From the NCBI GenBank assembly GCA_004151065.3, contig NWUY0304393325.1, positions 1,179 through 27,742 on the forward strand: a stretch of DNA of 26,564 bases, given 5' to 3'. Positions 1 to 10,836 of the stretch are shown in pieces. Source of the DNA: Larix sibirica (Eukaryota > Streptophyta > Pinopsida > Pinales > Pinaceae). Below the pieces are notes generated by a model, which was not told where the DNA came from, did no database searches, and saw only the letters and a program-made list of their open reading frames with translations. Positions within the stretch are counted from its first letter, which is position 1. Every line of letters starts with the position of its first letter. Position numbers and translations under genes: made by a program.

Positions 1-38
1 ATGGTCAATTTGCTAGTGAAACGTGGCCTGACCTATTG

Positions 39-77
39 GACCTATCAAGATGGTAAATTTAGTAAGGAAAGGTAGCC
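39..77 (+). repeat. Dispersed degenerate repeat, copy 1
   Basis: This segment aligns with 19579-19619. Both begin GACCTATC, then have a GGTAAATT block, an AGTRA(G)GAAAGG block and a final T(G)AGC(C). The match is imperfect with small indels, so the copies have diverged. Related pieces of the same wording (GTGGTAA.TTC, GCTAGTGAAA) occur at 5-30, 127-137 and, inverted, at 246-259. It is a non-coding short repeat of unknown origin. Confidence 0.6.
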
Positions 78-1143
78 TCTAGTGAGTGGCTTCTCCCGCC
101 CATTCCTCAGTGGATCACCCCTATAAGTGGTAATTTCAACGCTGAAAGGTGACCTATCCCATCCATTCCCCTGCCCTATCCAATAGTTTTCAACGTCTTA
201 AAACGCCTTTTAATAAATAAAACGCAATGCCACCCTTTATCTCGCGAATTTACCACTCGTTTGTTGCTCAGTTCAGTAACCTTTATTAACCTTTCATTAT
301 TGAAATAACCAGTACTCTATCCATTTCAAGTGGAAAAGGCAAGACTGAAAGGTAGCGCCTATAAGGAGAGTAATGATATGCCCTGGTAAGTTTTTTCATG
401 CAAAGTGCACATAAGGCAAGGGTAGGTAAAGTGTAAGCTGGCAAGGTTCGGTCGTAGGCTGGCTGCATGGAGTTCAAGTTCCCAAGAAGGAGGTTGATAA
501 GGCATAGTTTTAATAAAAGGCTAGTCCCAAGGCGTAGGTCTGATTCTGAGGTTTCCAACCCCCCCACCCAATAAATACTTAGTAAACTCACAAAATCCAG
601 TGGACAAACCTTATCTTATCAGCAGGCAGGACGGGCTTAAAATCTGGGTACGCCTTTATTAATGAACACAGACAGCATTGCGAGATTATTGCTTTAGCTC
701 CCATTCATTATAGCGATAGCGTCCGTCGGAACTTGACCTGCCTGCCTTTGATAGCCGTCCCGGTTGGTACCCTTTCAGCCAGTAAAGATAAGCCAGCTAG
801 CAGCAATCAAATTATCCTAGCTTTGCTCTCCCCTATCTATCAGTATGAAACGTGTTCAAATGGCATTTATTAAAGTTCAACATAACTTTCAATTTTTATT
901 TGGGGTTGTAGGAGGCAGGCGGCGCTTCGTTATTGTGTAGGATTCTACTGGTACATAGTAGTAATAATAATTATTATATTGCATATCTACGACCCGGAGG
1001 GACTCGCCTGAGGTACAAAGGGGAGGGTTTAACCTACGATAATCCGCTAGGCTATTCCGCTAATACAATGGAAAAAATATAAATAAGGTAAGTTATATAC
1101 ATTCTATTTTCATTATTATATATATCTCCACAATAGAGGTAGA

Positions 1144-1155
1144 ATATATATATAT
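1144..1155. repeat. (AT)6 microsatellite
   Basis: Six uninterrupted AT units inside a longer AT-rich patch (about 1108-1160). A simple sequence with no evidence of function. Confidence 0.8.
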
Positions 1156-2926
1156 TGATCCCACCCCCTGCTGGTAGTGTAAGAACTACTATAGTTGTTT
1201 CCGCTCTACTACTTCCTTTAGTCTTATACTAGCCTTAGAGTAAGTTCCATGCAGCCTTAACTAAATTAGCATTTATACGACTGGTTTACGTCTATGGATT
1301 TATATATACTGTTTGACGTCTAATGGCATCTGTGGGACTAACTTGGTGGGCTGTGAGAGGCTCTCGGCAAAAGGTTCAAAGATCTCTCTGTTGGACTTGG
1401 TGAGGTGGGTTGGGTGTGAGGTGAGGTGGTGACTTTCCAACGGCTCCTTCAACGAGTGCTACTGAAACCTTGCTGGTAAACCGCTACAAGTCCTGGGCAA
1501 ACATAAACTTATTATTACCTAAAGACCTCCGACTACTAGGTCTCGATCCCGCCCATCAATGAGGGAGAGCTAGAACTATTAGCCGTTGAGCCGTCCTTCC
1601 TTCCCCCGGTAGATGAATTGAGTTACCTGGGTCCCTCTTTCCTTTATTTCACGCTGCGGAGTATGCCTCGCGGCTAGGCCATTAGGAGAGCCTTTTCCAC
1701 GCCAAGATTAAGTCTTCCAGTTATGTCATTTCCAGTCCAGAGATGAGTTATCTGAAGAGAGAAGTAAGGTCCGGTCCGGTTGTACAAATAGATGGTAGGT
1801 CCGTCCCTATGAAAGTGAAACCCGCGTAAGGAAGCGAAAGGTAAGAGCCATTAAAAGATGACCAGGTGTGAGTTCAACCTGCGATTGAGTCTGTTACTGC
1901 CCAATACACGCTTGGCTTGCTCACCCACCCCTATAAATAGGAACTTACAGAATTGGGCCGTATCAACCGGGATTGGTCAGTGGGCAATGGAAGGAGTAGT
2001 TCGGTATGACTGACTAAGCCCATTGGGGGTTTATGGATTCTTCCCACCATCTCCATCAGGAATGAAAGAAGGAATGAACCCTTTAATCTATATAGTCAGA
2101 AGGTGTCATTGAATGACCTATGTTATTATTAATTATTTGAGGGGACCAGTACTACTATTATAAAGTATTAAACCTCCCTGAACGAGAAGAAAGGGACTAA
2201 ACCTCAACAAATATGAATTATGAAAGAGCACCATTAATACACTAATTATTACTAGCTTGAAACCAAAAGATGTATATGCCCACACCCCTCCCCCGTATGA
2301 ATGTGCCACCGAACCTTATGAAAGTGCTTAGGATAGTGCCATCGAATGGGATTGGCCGGCCAAGGCTTCGTGATCGATTGAACGAGTGATTTATCTAAGG
2401 ACGGAAAGAAGGATCTACCGTTGAAGACTCCCGACTCCCCTTTTCTCTTTCCTGGAGAGGGATAAAAGGCGGGACCATCCCTTAGGCTACTACTACAAAT
2501 AGCAGATTCAGGCATATAAATGGAGTAGACCTAATAACCATACCCCGCCATGACTGAGGAATAATAAGGGTGGACCATCGCCTAAACCAGACCTCCTGGA
2601 AAATAATTGAAGGTTCAATTTTACTGATCTCGGAAATAGACTCTGAACCCTTATTTACTTATTAATTAATTATCCTTCCCTATTTTTTCAAGTGCTGGTT
2701 TAAGGTCCAGGCTTAAGGAAGAGAGAGTAAGGTTTGAGTTTAAGGTTTCAGGGCTTAGGTATCTGGCCTAAGAAATAGATAGTAAGGCTTTCGCTTGGAG
2801 GGTGCCGGGTATAGAGATAGACTTACCACTCGCCTTTATTTCTTAAGCCGGTGTAGATAATAGCCGCTACCCACCTTATCCTCGACTGATCCCTGCCTAG
2901 ATTGAAGGATACTTGACTGGCCTCTG

Positions 2927-2994
2927 AAGGCCTTGCCTTACCTTAAGGATCCCGGACTTACAATTTCATTATTAATGAAAATAAGGCCTTGCCT
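2927..2994 (+). repeat. AAGGCCTTGCCT direct repeat pair
   Basis: The 12-mer AAGGCCTTGCCT occurs at 2927-2938 and again at 2983-2994, 56 bp apart. Between them lies a small palindrome at 2964-2980 (TTTCATTA, one T, TAATGAAA). Confidence 0.75.
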
Positions 2995-5730
2995 CCTTTC
3001 CCGTCCAGGGCAAGGAACTAGTCCAAGTAGTGGTCGTAATCCCCGACTCTGATAAAAAAAGACTAGTGCTTAGGTATCGTACTATTAATAATAATCCCAA
3101 TAGCGGGCACTATTAATTGACCCTGTACTTTATTGCTTTATCATGGTGTAACCGAGTTCACTGGTTTACATATATCAGGCTTAACCACTTCAGGTACATT
3201 ATCCTAGTGAGTAATAAATGACAATGTTTGCTTATATATGATGGAATAGTAAACCAGTACTGATTGACCGTCACTACAGTAAGTAAACATAGTACGTAAG
3301 AGTAACCTGTATTTATGCATACTTGCCTGAAGTACTCAATTCATAACTCGCTGTGATTCAATTAATACTTAGGTTAGTCTTAATTACACATAGACGACAC
3401 GTGATGTTAATTACCCAGCAAGCTTACTCAAGCAACATAGCAATAACCCTGAAAAATATAAGGTCAATAGAGTAATTACAGCTACCAGGTAAAAAGGAGC
3501 ACGTGTTACGTGAAATGCTAGGCTTAGAGTACTTAACTAGTTAAACGCTCATGACAACTACAGTGTGGCAAGAGCAAATATAAGGCGTTTTATCCGTAGT
3601 TTACTGCCTGAGATGCCATTGGTCTAGGTGAAAACAATATAGTCCTTAATAAGTATTGCCTGCTTGTCGACCTAGAAATTAACTAAGTATCATAAGCTTT
3701 AATCACTCAGCTTACTTGAACTAGCTGCTTATATCTCACACCATATGCAATCACGGGGTATAAATAGTTTTTTATTAATGCTTACTCGCTTAGTTGTAAT
3801 GCAATTAAGGCTGCAGATTTAGTACTCTTGGTGCACTGTTATTAAGGTGTTTTACATAAAATATTGATTAGCTTGGAACAATTTCATTCCGCCTGTGAAC
3901 TTCTTGTAAAAGTACTCGTGCGTTTAATTACACCAGGATTATTATTTTTCAAGTATTAGTAAATAAAATAAGGCTAGAAAGCAGAGGTCGTGTAATTAAC
4001 GAGTGGCCAAATTGACTGATGTATTCAGAGTAAATATGTACTGTATGCTGGATTATATTAACCGTGCACATATTATACCGAGCTAACTAGTAAGCCTTTT
4101 AGTGCTTGTATCCATTTTAAAAACACGCCAGCTCTGAATTACATGTTCTTTTACCATATATGGAGAACCTGTCGATGAATACGCCTAGGTATATTACTTT
4201 CATAACTTTAAAGGGCAGCAATCTAGTTAATCCATGACAAGTGTATATATGGCCTGAACTCTAACTACTGGCATGTTTTCTTATACTCTGGTGAAACTAA
4301 CTTATCACAGGTGGAATATGAACACATTTAGACTTAATAACTACTATGAATTAAACCTCAGGCACCGCGTGTTTCTAAGCTTATACCGCAGGATTAAGAT
4401 TTTATACGACTTTTAGCTTGAACTAAGATATTCAGAGCTTATTCCATATAAAGTAATAATCTCGTATACGTCATCATAATTAACTCGAGGCGTATCAGAG
4501 TAAATGGCATAGTACTCCAGCTACCAATTAAGCGATGTAACCTGTTTATTGTTTTATCGTGCCATAAACTTAACCTGGGGCTATATTAATTCATGAACTG
4601 GATTATCCTGGAACAATATATTGACTCAATGGTTAAGCTGTTCAAGAAGACATACCAGGAAATAATTAAACCTTTGTGACATACTACGTGTTGGAGTAAA
4701 CCACTATTTTTTACGGAAAAGAGTACATTGTACAACTAAGACAACTAAGCTTAAGGGTGCTTAACTTAATCTCATAGCTGGAACGATTGTTTGTTTACTC
4801 AGGTAATATAATATATCGCTTTTTGAAACGCGTAAAAGGGTTAAGGTACCGAGTACGAGTTAGCCTAGACCTAGGTTACAGCCCATACTACGTAAGTACA
4901 CGACTGTACTGCTGAATACTATATAGATTCGCGAGCTTACATAGTCTAATGCATCAGCTTATTTATCCAATTATGAAACTTTATTGAGCCGTAATCAGAT
5001 AATTTATACTTGGTAACCCTTTAAGTATATGGCTTAGTAGCAGCATGTATCACTAAGCGAGTAGATTGTCTGACAAAGAGTATCCTCTTTGGATTACAAA
5101 TAACTATAAAGTAGCGTTTAATGCATAGTATAACTGCAGGAGAGAGAAAGAGCTGTTAACAATGTGCTTATACTTATAATATTTAGCGGTACAACATTGT
5201 ATAGTTAATGACTCATTAGTATCACGTTATGTATAGGCGTTTGGTTACGTACCACAGCTTACTTAAATCGGTTACATGTATGACCAGTAAATACAGCTTA
5301 GCCCGTGTCCATGACTTATATCACCAAGTAAGCTCATGTGATTCACTACTACACGCCGTTAATGTGATCTATTACAGCCATACGCTCAGGTCATTAATTA
5401 CTAGTTAGGATTACAGAACTATGAATTGAACTTACTCATCCAGGATTATGAGCTAGTGTGTTAAGACCGCTTGAACATATTAGCTTAACCATGGCTTATT
5501 GAGCATATTACTATGTAGCTAACTCGAAGCATAAGTGGTTAAATCCTAGTCTTTCTCTGAATAAATCTGATTTACCATTCTTTAATCTACCTATTAATAC
5601 CATGTTAATTACAGTACTAGTAATCCTAAGCTTATACTACTTGAACCTGAGTGATTAAGGTTTTATTATATAGGAGTATCAGAGAAACCATTAGAGTTAA
5701 TAGCTTCCATGGTTCAGCGTATTATGGAGG

Positions 5731-5931
5731 GTGTACTGCGTATTACTAAGTAGTAAACTACTGTACTGCGTATTACTAAAAAGATTATTTCTTCGTACAA
5801 TTTACGTAGTAAATTCTACTACTAAGAAGCATACTACTGTACTGAATACGGATAGTATTATAAGAGTGGTGCTAGGTCATACATCTGCTCAAGGTAAATC
5901 ACTACATAGTCTTGCTTTATTATTAAGCTAG
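5731..5931 (+). repeat. Degenerate repeats giving a spurious 66-codon frame
   Basis: The 18-mer TGTACTGCGTATTACTAA occurs at 5732-5749 and exactly again at 5762-5779, a 30-bp period. A related TACTGTACTG piece follows near 5834. The resulting open frame needs a GTG start, and its N-terminal half repeats the same short peptide (YCVLL). I see no domain. The open frame is best explained as a by-product of a short tandem duplication whose period is a multiple of three. Confidence 0.7.
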
Positions 5932-5968
5932 TGCTTACTGGTTTACTGCTAAGAAGCATGCTACTGTA
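5822..5968 (+). repeat. CTAAGAAGCAT direct repeat pair
   Basis: The 20-bp segments at 5822-5841 and 5949-5968 match at 19 of 20 positions (CTAAGAAGCAT, then R, then CTACTGTA). They belong to the same local expansion as the 5732/5762 tandem pair. Confidence 0.75.
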
Positions 5969-7092
5969 TTACATAAGTAAGTAGTGTACTTCGTAAGAAA
6001 CGACTAAGACTGCGGTGAACTATGGTTAATACTACGTGCTATTCACTGTATACATGGATTAGCTCTTCAGGTGTAATGTTTACCCAGTGGGATCAAGCTT
6101 ATATGTATACTCGACGATAATATTACTGGTGAAGTATAGCTGTCGTACCTAATGAAAACAGGCTGCATTTAACCCTTAGAGTGAAAATAATGACATTTAT
6201 TGTATAAGCAATAGCAGATCCGTATATGTCTGGCATGAAGACGTATTGTACCACTATAACCCGGATACTTCACTATTACCAGAGCTTGGTTAATATATTT
6301 TGTAATGCTACAATGTTAATTACACCCAGGTACAAGGAGTATTACATGTTATGATCAGGGCACAGATAGTAATGCATAATATCCATTGGTTCTTTAACGT
6401 ACCATGAGAAAGGGGTAAATATAGAGAGTCCAAGATGGGTTCAGCTTACTCAGAACCATAGCAAAAAGCTCATTTACGTGCTTAGTATAAATTCCTGCAA
6501 TTCTTAGTGTTATGAACCAGGATAGTTACAACAGGTTAAGCACGACTGAATTGTGTTAGGCAGTTGGTAAGTGACCATGCGTTATACATAGGGCATTAAC
6601 CAGTAGTATGGATTTGACCTCAGCAGCTTACTCGTATAAAGCTTGTATGGGGTTGACCTGTTATTGATTTATTACCATAGCTATGTTAAAGGCGATAGTT
6701 ACTAGAACGGACTATGTAAATAAAGTAAAAGGTAATTCTAAAATAACTAAAATCCTCTGGATTATAGAATTGCATAAGTAAAGATGCGGTTAATAAACTA
6801 GATAGCACATAGTTTCTTTTTAATAGGTAAAAGCAATATATTCATTCCCGGGGTAAGAGACATGTAGCATGAACTCAAAGGATTAGCTTTACGACATATA
6901 ATACTCTACATGGCCTACTAGAAAGTATTTTCACTCAGTTATCGAGCTAGTTTGGTAATTAGCACTAGTAACCAGATCGATATATATTTGACCAGATCCT
7001 ATAAGGTGCATAGTGGTATTATTTTATAACTAGTGCTAGCTATGACCTGTATTCAGGGTATATCTCTACTCAATCCAGAATGAATCATACCA

Positions 7093-7489
7093 ATTGCAGC
7101 GTAATTATAGTAGTTTTATTCATTGTATACCAGGATAATTAACTTGAGAAACACTGTGTATTAATTAAGCACTTTTGTATCTGTAATTATTACTGGTGAC
7201 GTGCCATGAGTAAGTTACTAATATAACATTGTCAATCCACTGATCCATGTGGTTTACCTTAATATGCTTTTATGCCTGATATATTCTCAGTAGTTAGCTA
7301 TGATGGAACCAGTGCATACTAGATAATTTCAATTAACGACGTCGTGATAGCTTCAAGAAAGTGTATAATTAATTACTAGAGCTAATAATTTAGTGTGTGC
7401 TATCACTGGTTATGATTCCTTACATTTACTGATGTGTAAGCTGAAGTCGTTTTGCACGTATGTACTCCATGCTAGATTGCAGCGTAATT
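7093..7489 (+). repeat. ATTGCAGCGTAATT direct repeat pair
   Basis: The identical 14-mer lies at 7093-7106 and 7476-7489 inside the AT-rich island. This is one of the longest exact repeats I found there and supports a repeat-derived origin. Confidence 0.7.
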
Positions 7490-7688
7490 GAATAACCCTG
7501 TCATCTACTAGTAGCAGTATAACTCAACTACTAAATATGGTCATTGCACACCTCATAGCCGCTTGGTTTATGAATATGTTAGTTAGCTAAAGGTGTACGT
7601 CAAGGCTTGGTATAAAATAGATTTTCTAGGTAGGGGGGATGAGAGGCATACAAAAGAGTAGGGGTGAATGAATTGAATCTAACCAACT

Positions 7689-8135
7689 TCAATTGATAGG
7701 TTTCCATAGATTTATAAAGAGGTAAATTGCCACGTTAGATCCGGTGGGATCGGGAGCAACCTCTTTTTGAGTAAATCCAGATCTGGCTATGAAATAAAAA
7801 CTATAAATACGGTAAGGTTTTTTTACCAAGTATTCCATTGGTGGCCCTACTCTCATAGGGATAAAGGAAGGAATCATCCGTCCATTACCTCTCCTGCGTG
7901 TATTCGTTCTCCCCGCCCCGGATCTGGCGGGATCCCAGAAATATAAAAAGAAATGTTTTATTCCTCCTCTGGTAAGAAGTGTTGACTCACTCCCACTGCG
8001 AGGGAGAGTTATATCATAGAGGTAGATAGGTAGGGGAGGGTGATCCCATCCCGTTGGGAATGGGGAATAGGGTTCGGGGGAAGGAAGCACTAAACTTTTT
8101 TCGTCTACCAATGCTGATGATGGTGGGTAGGACAT
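7689..8135 (-). CDS. Unrecognised open frame, 148 codons, doubtful
   Basis: This is the longest open frame in the window, with an ATG start and a stop at 7689-7691. I do not recognise the translation. The first half is rich in Pro, Ser and Arg, with a basic patch near residues 75-85 (TNTRRRGNGR). The C-terminal 20 residues are more hydrophobic and end in IYLFINLWKPIN. There is no signal peptide, no clear membrane helix and no motif. Given stop frequency near 1 in 22 codons and about 53,000 codons read in six frames, one or two runs this long are expected by chance. It has no neighbours in the same orientation and I see no Shine-Dalgarno-like site. It may be a chance frame; low confidence. Confidence 0.15.
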   Translation of the reverse strand: MSYPPSSALVDEKSLVLPSPEPYSPFPTGWDHPPLPIYLYDITLPRSGSESTLLTRGGIKHFFLYFWDPARSGAGRTNTRRRGNGRMIPSFIPMRVGPPMEYLVKKPYRIYSFYFIARSGFTQKEVAPDPTGSNVAIYLFINLWKPIN

Positions 8136-8367
8136 TACCTCAAGTCAGGCTGGGATAAAACCGCATCCCTGACCCATAACTTTGGGGACATAATTGAATA
8201 GTATATGTTTCAGTAGGATTTCCCTATAGGTACTATAGCGGGGGGGAGACACCACCTACGAGACGAATCAATTAGAAACTCTTTCCCACACCCCTAACGG
8301 ATTGGTGATCGAACCACCAGCCACCTCTATTACCCGGTCAAATCTGAACATCATGATCCGTATGACC

Positions 8368-8403
8368 CTGATCGAAAGCATGGAAAACTCAGCTTTCGAT
8401 CAG
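8368..8403. other. Perfect 12-bp stem-loop
   Basis: CTGATCGAAAGC (8368-8379) pairs perfectly with GCTTTCGATCAG (8392-8403) across a 12-nt loop, ATGGAAAACTCA. A perfect 12-bp stem is well above the background of small palindromes here. No T-run follows, so it is not a bacterial-type terminator. It could stabilise an RNA 3' end, be part of a structured intron, or be a remnant of an inverted duplication. Confidence 0.7.
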
Positions 8404-8828
8404 CCTTAAATAATATAAAGCTTCTTTACCGTACGATTTTCCAGGGTTGGGTGCTTTCTGGGAAGCTACAGTAACTCAAACCTCTCGTAGCTATTATTAA
8501 ACTAAATCAAAATGGATTTTTGCGGGGCCTTTAAAAAACAAAAAGGGGGGGCCATAGTGTTGCAGGACTCATCAGATCGGGCCGAAACTACCCTCTATTC
8601 CCATTTATTGGCTCCCGGCGCTGGGATGACGGCATGAATCGTGTAGGTAGAGCGGCCTCAAGAACCATGTAAGGAAACTGCATCCGGACAGGAAACCTTA
8701 GACCCGCCTCTGTGCCACACCGGATCGAACTAGACCCAACATTCAAAACCATTGTGCGTGCGGGCCGACCACAAACACTTAATTGAACTATACCCTACTT
8801 TCTAACCCCCTCGACGGTACTTTAGTTT

Positions 8829-8912
8829 ACCCATTATGGGTTAAATAGTTACTAAGAGCTCAGGTCCCGGTGCTCCTGAGCACCAGAGTGTTTAGTCCAG
8901 CTATGATAGCTG
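8829..8912. other. Cluster of three small stem-loops
   Basis: Three hairpins lie within 84 nt. At 8829-8841 ACCCA pairs with TGGGT over TTA. At 8869-8884 GGTGCTC pairs with GAGCACC over two bases. At 8898-8912 CAGCTA pairs with TAGCTG over TGA and is followed by TTTTATTT. The last resembles an intrinsic terminator but is short. Plant mitochondrial transcripts often end at tandem stem-loops, so a transcript 3' end is possible; no gene upstream supports it. Confidence 0.4.
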
Positions 8913-9630
8913 TTTTATTTACATAATAGCATTGGCACAACGAAACTGTTATTGTTCCTATAGTATAGTTGAGGTATTGCGATAAAACCCTTTATACATA
9001 ATAATAGCCATCTCGCTCGTTATTATAAACTGAACAAAATGAGTTGCCAGGTTTGTGAGGTATCGATCAAAATGTAGCCCCGCATTCCAGCTCTCCCCGG
9101 TTTATGGAAGTCGAATCGGATTTCAAGTCGCTCGCTGATTTACAGCCAAATGCCTAAGAAAAGTTTTTGAATAATTCCTGGTTGCAAGCTCTTCTATTAA
9201 GCCTGGGAAATGATGGAACGGCCAACCCCCTATGGATAGAGACTCGCCCGGATAAATGGTAAAACTGCGCGGATCTCACCCCTTCGTCTAAAGTATAGGG
9301 GGATCGCGTTTTCATGATTAGATAGCCTTTCCCTGAAAGTCGTTCCGGATAATAAAACTCCATCTTGAAATAGAAATGTGGGTTAGATCAACCTTTATTT
9401 CTAGCTGTTTGGGCCACTCAAACTTATTCCCCAAGCTTAATAGAAGCAACAAGTTGCCTCGACCGACTTCTCTATTTATAGGGTGAAATGGAACGTTGTG
9501 GTCTCTCCCCACTCTTTACCGCATTGGACAAGCGACTACGTTTCTTTGAGGGGCCTCGTGAGGGCATGAAAGAAGTTGGCTTTCGTCCGCCGGACAAGAT
9601 CTCCACGGAATATGTTGGCATTCAATCAAT

Positions 9631-10836
9631 CTAAAAGCATATCTTTCACAGTTGGTTGGTGGCCCCTTTGTTCCGCTGTCCAACGCATATCGGCTAAGTC
9701 TTCATGTTCAATCAAGCGGTAGCGAAAAAATGCAAGTAAGCAATGGCAGCCCACGTACCAGCAAGCTAGCTCAGCTCCTCCCACCCACCCACAACTGTTG
9801 GTTGGTAGCAAGCACATTCATAAAGTAGGCATAAGCAGTAGGTCTTTCCTAAAAGCACGTAAGTAGTAGTTGGATTAAGTAAGCACCTAAACTGCTCGAA
9901 CGTTATATCGTAAGTAAGTAAAATGCTACTTTACCTTCCAACTTATTCAACTACTCCAACAGCTACTGTATATCGATCTCGCTTTATAACTGCTTCTCGA
10001 ACAGAAGGAACTTCAATTTGCGCAGCGAGCGGGGACTATATATTCATAGATATATAGTGCTACCACCCTTGCCTATGTTACTGGTACCTGCACAGTATAT
10101 GCTTTTGCTACTGAGGGATTTGAAACATCTGGCTTTGCAACTGTCACTTCAATAATTTATCTGCTACTTAAATTAAGGAGTCAATGAGGCAATAAAGGCT
10201 TTCCCGCCTTTTACTTTATCTTTGCCTCCGCCCCTGTGACTGGCGCTGGTACCACCGATAGGGGTGCTAAAGCCTATGTGTTTTTGCATTTGGATCCGCT
10301 CGATCTACTTCTAAAAGCCAGAAGCATAAGTAGTAAAGGCCGTGGATGGTACAGGATGCGCTTTGGGTTGTCCGGTCGAACCAGTTTACCAGGTTTCTCT
10401 TTACCAAGTTGATCCTGAAGTAGTTTACTCAGTAGCAAGCCCCGTGTCCATAAAATAAGTTTAACAAGGTTAAGGTAGCTCGAAGCTGCTCTTTCTAAGT
10501 TAAAAGCCTTGCAGTCACCCCTGAGCTCTCTTTTCGTTTTAAGTCCTTTACCTGCCTCGAAGCCCCGCTATATGGGCAAACTAGTATATTGGACACACAT
10601 AGGATTGGGATTCTAGCTTCCTTACTTCCACCTCGCTACTAAGCATCCCTTCCAGGTCGAGATATAGGCATGGTAGAATATATGCGCATAGAGGTATAAT
10701 AGAGAAGCCAGGAAGCTAGCAAGTAACCTAATAAATAGAGTCATTTTGCCTGTGCTACACCCCCTAAAAGCCGGAGTGCTCCTCCAAAGGGCCTGCCTAT
10801 ATAGCAGAGTCCCGGAGTAAAGTAAAAGCTAAAAGC
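9631..10836 (+). repeat. CTAAAAGC dispersed repeat family
   Basis: The 8-mer CTAAAAGC occurs at 9631, 9849, 10311, 10764 and 10829; about 0.02 copies would be expected on one strand of 1.2 kb. Variants include GCTAAAGCCTATG (10266) and TTAAAAGCC (10500). Several continue into GCATA (9631, 10311-10326 with an insertion, 10829). The copies are spread, not tandem. Confidence 0.65.
10035..10058. other. AT-rich 9-bp stem-loop
   Basis: ACTATATAT (10035-10043) pairs with ATATATAGT (10050-10058) over a TCATAG loop. Composed only of A/T pairs apart from one C/G pair; no context suggests a function. Confidence 0.6.

Larger units (their letters stand above)
1..3124. other. Gene-free left flank
   Basis: No open frame here resembles a known protein; the frames at 286-591 and 2252-2515 on the minus strand have no recognisable domain. 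The stretch holds short direct repeats, an AT microsatellite, TAAGG-rich text around 2700-2800 and scattered TTAATTA-type AT patches. CpG is not depleted, which argues against methylated nuclear plant DNA. I see no tRNA cloverleaf or rRNA segment. Confidence 0.55.
3125..7618. other. AT-rich, word-restricted island without genes
   Basis: Composition and vocabulary change abruptly at both ends of this 4.5 kb block. Hand-counted lines run about 30-43% GC, against 40-55% outside. TAA and TAG saturate all frames, so only one frame exceeds 60 codons (5731-5931, GTG start, made of repeats). The hexamer AGCTTA is found 14 times and its complement TAAGCT 8 times; about 3 in total are expected at this composition. 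GGATTA/TAATCC appears about 12 times. Many AGCTTA copies sit in the wider consensus CAGCTTACTY (for example 3421, 3709, 5256, 6443, 6625). There are no long tandem repeats, no inverted termini that I can see and no protein-like frame. The function is unknown. It could be a decayed repeat array, an inserted foreign or plasmid-like DNA, or a constrained non-coding sequence. Confidence 0.65.
7619..9630. other. Block of even composition with hairpins, no recognised gene
   Basis: After the island the text changes to GC-balanced sequence with few short repeats, unlike most of the window. It carries the longest open frame (7689-8135 minus), overlapping minus-strand frames at 9154-9363 and 9318-9512, and four notable hairpins between 8368 and 8912. 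I looked for group II intron domains, tRNAs and rRNA and found only weak lookalikes. It could be a divergent intron fragment or old gene flank; the sequence alone does not decide. Confidence 0.45.

Noticed and set aside
286-591. 101-codon minus frame
   Set aside because: No domain, no supporting context, and length within chance expectation.
1500-1600. tRNA-like wording on the minus strand (GGCTCAACGG, GGATCGAGACC)
   Set aside because: No cloverleaf can be closed; acceptor and anticodon stems do not pair.
6852-6860. GGTAAGAGA, resembling the plant mitochondrial promoter core
   Set aside because: A 9-mer without the upstream AT-box context and with no gene downstream. CGTAAGAGT at 3294-3302 was rejected likewise.
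8303-8319. tRNA T-arm lookalike on the minus strand (TGGTG, GTTCGAT, CACCA)
   Set aside because: The loop is shifted by one base from the canonical form, and no acceptor, D or anticodon arm fits around it.
8645-8690. Group II intron domain V lookalike with a GAAA loop
   Set aside because: Only two base pairs remain in the lower stem and the AGC catalytic triad is not in place. Kept only as a hint for a covariance scan.
8898-8919. Rho-independent terminator
   Set aside because: The stem is six pairs with a broken T-run, and no gene lies upstream. Reported only as part of a hairpin cluster.
10613-10719. Insertion-element ends (CTAGCTTCCT / AGGAAGCTAG inverted pair)
   Set aside because: Only 10 bp, no target duplication and no transposase between them.
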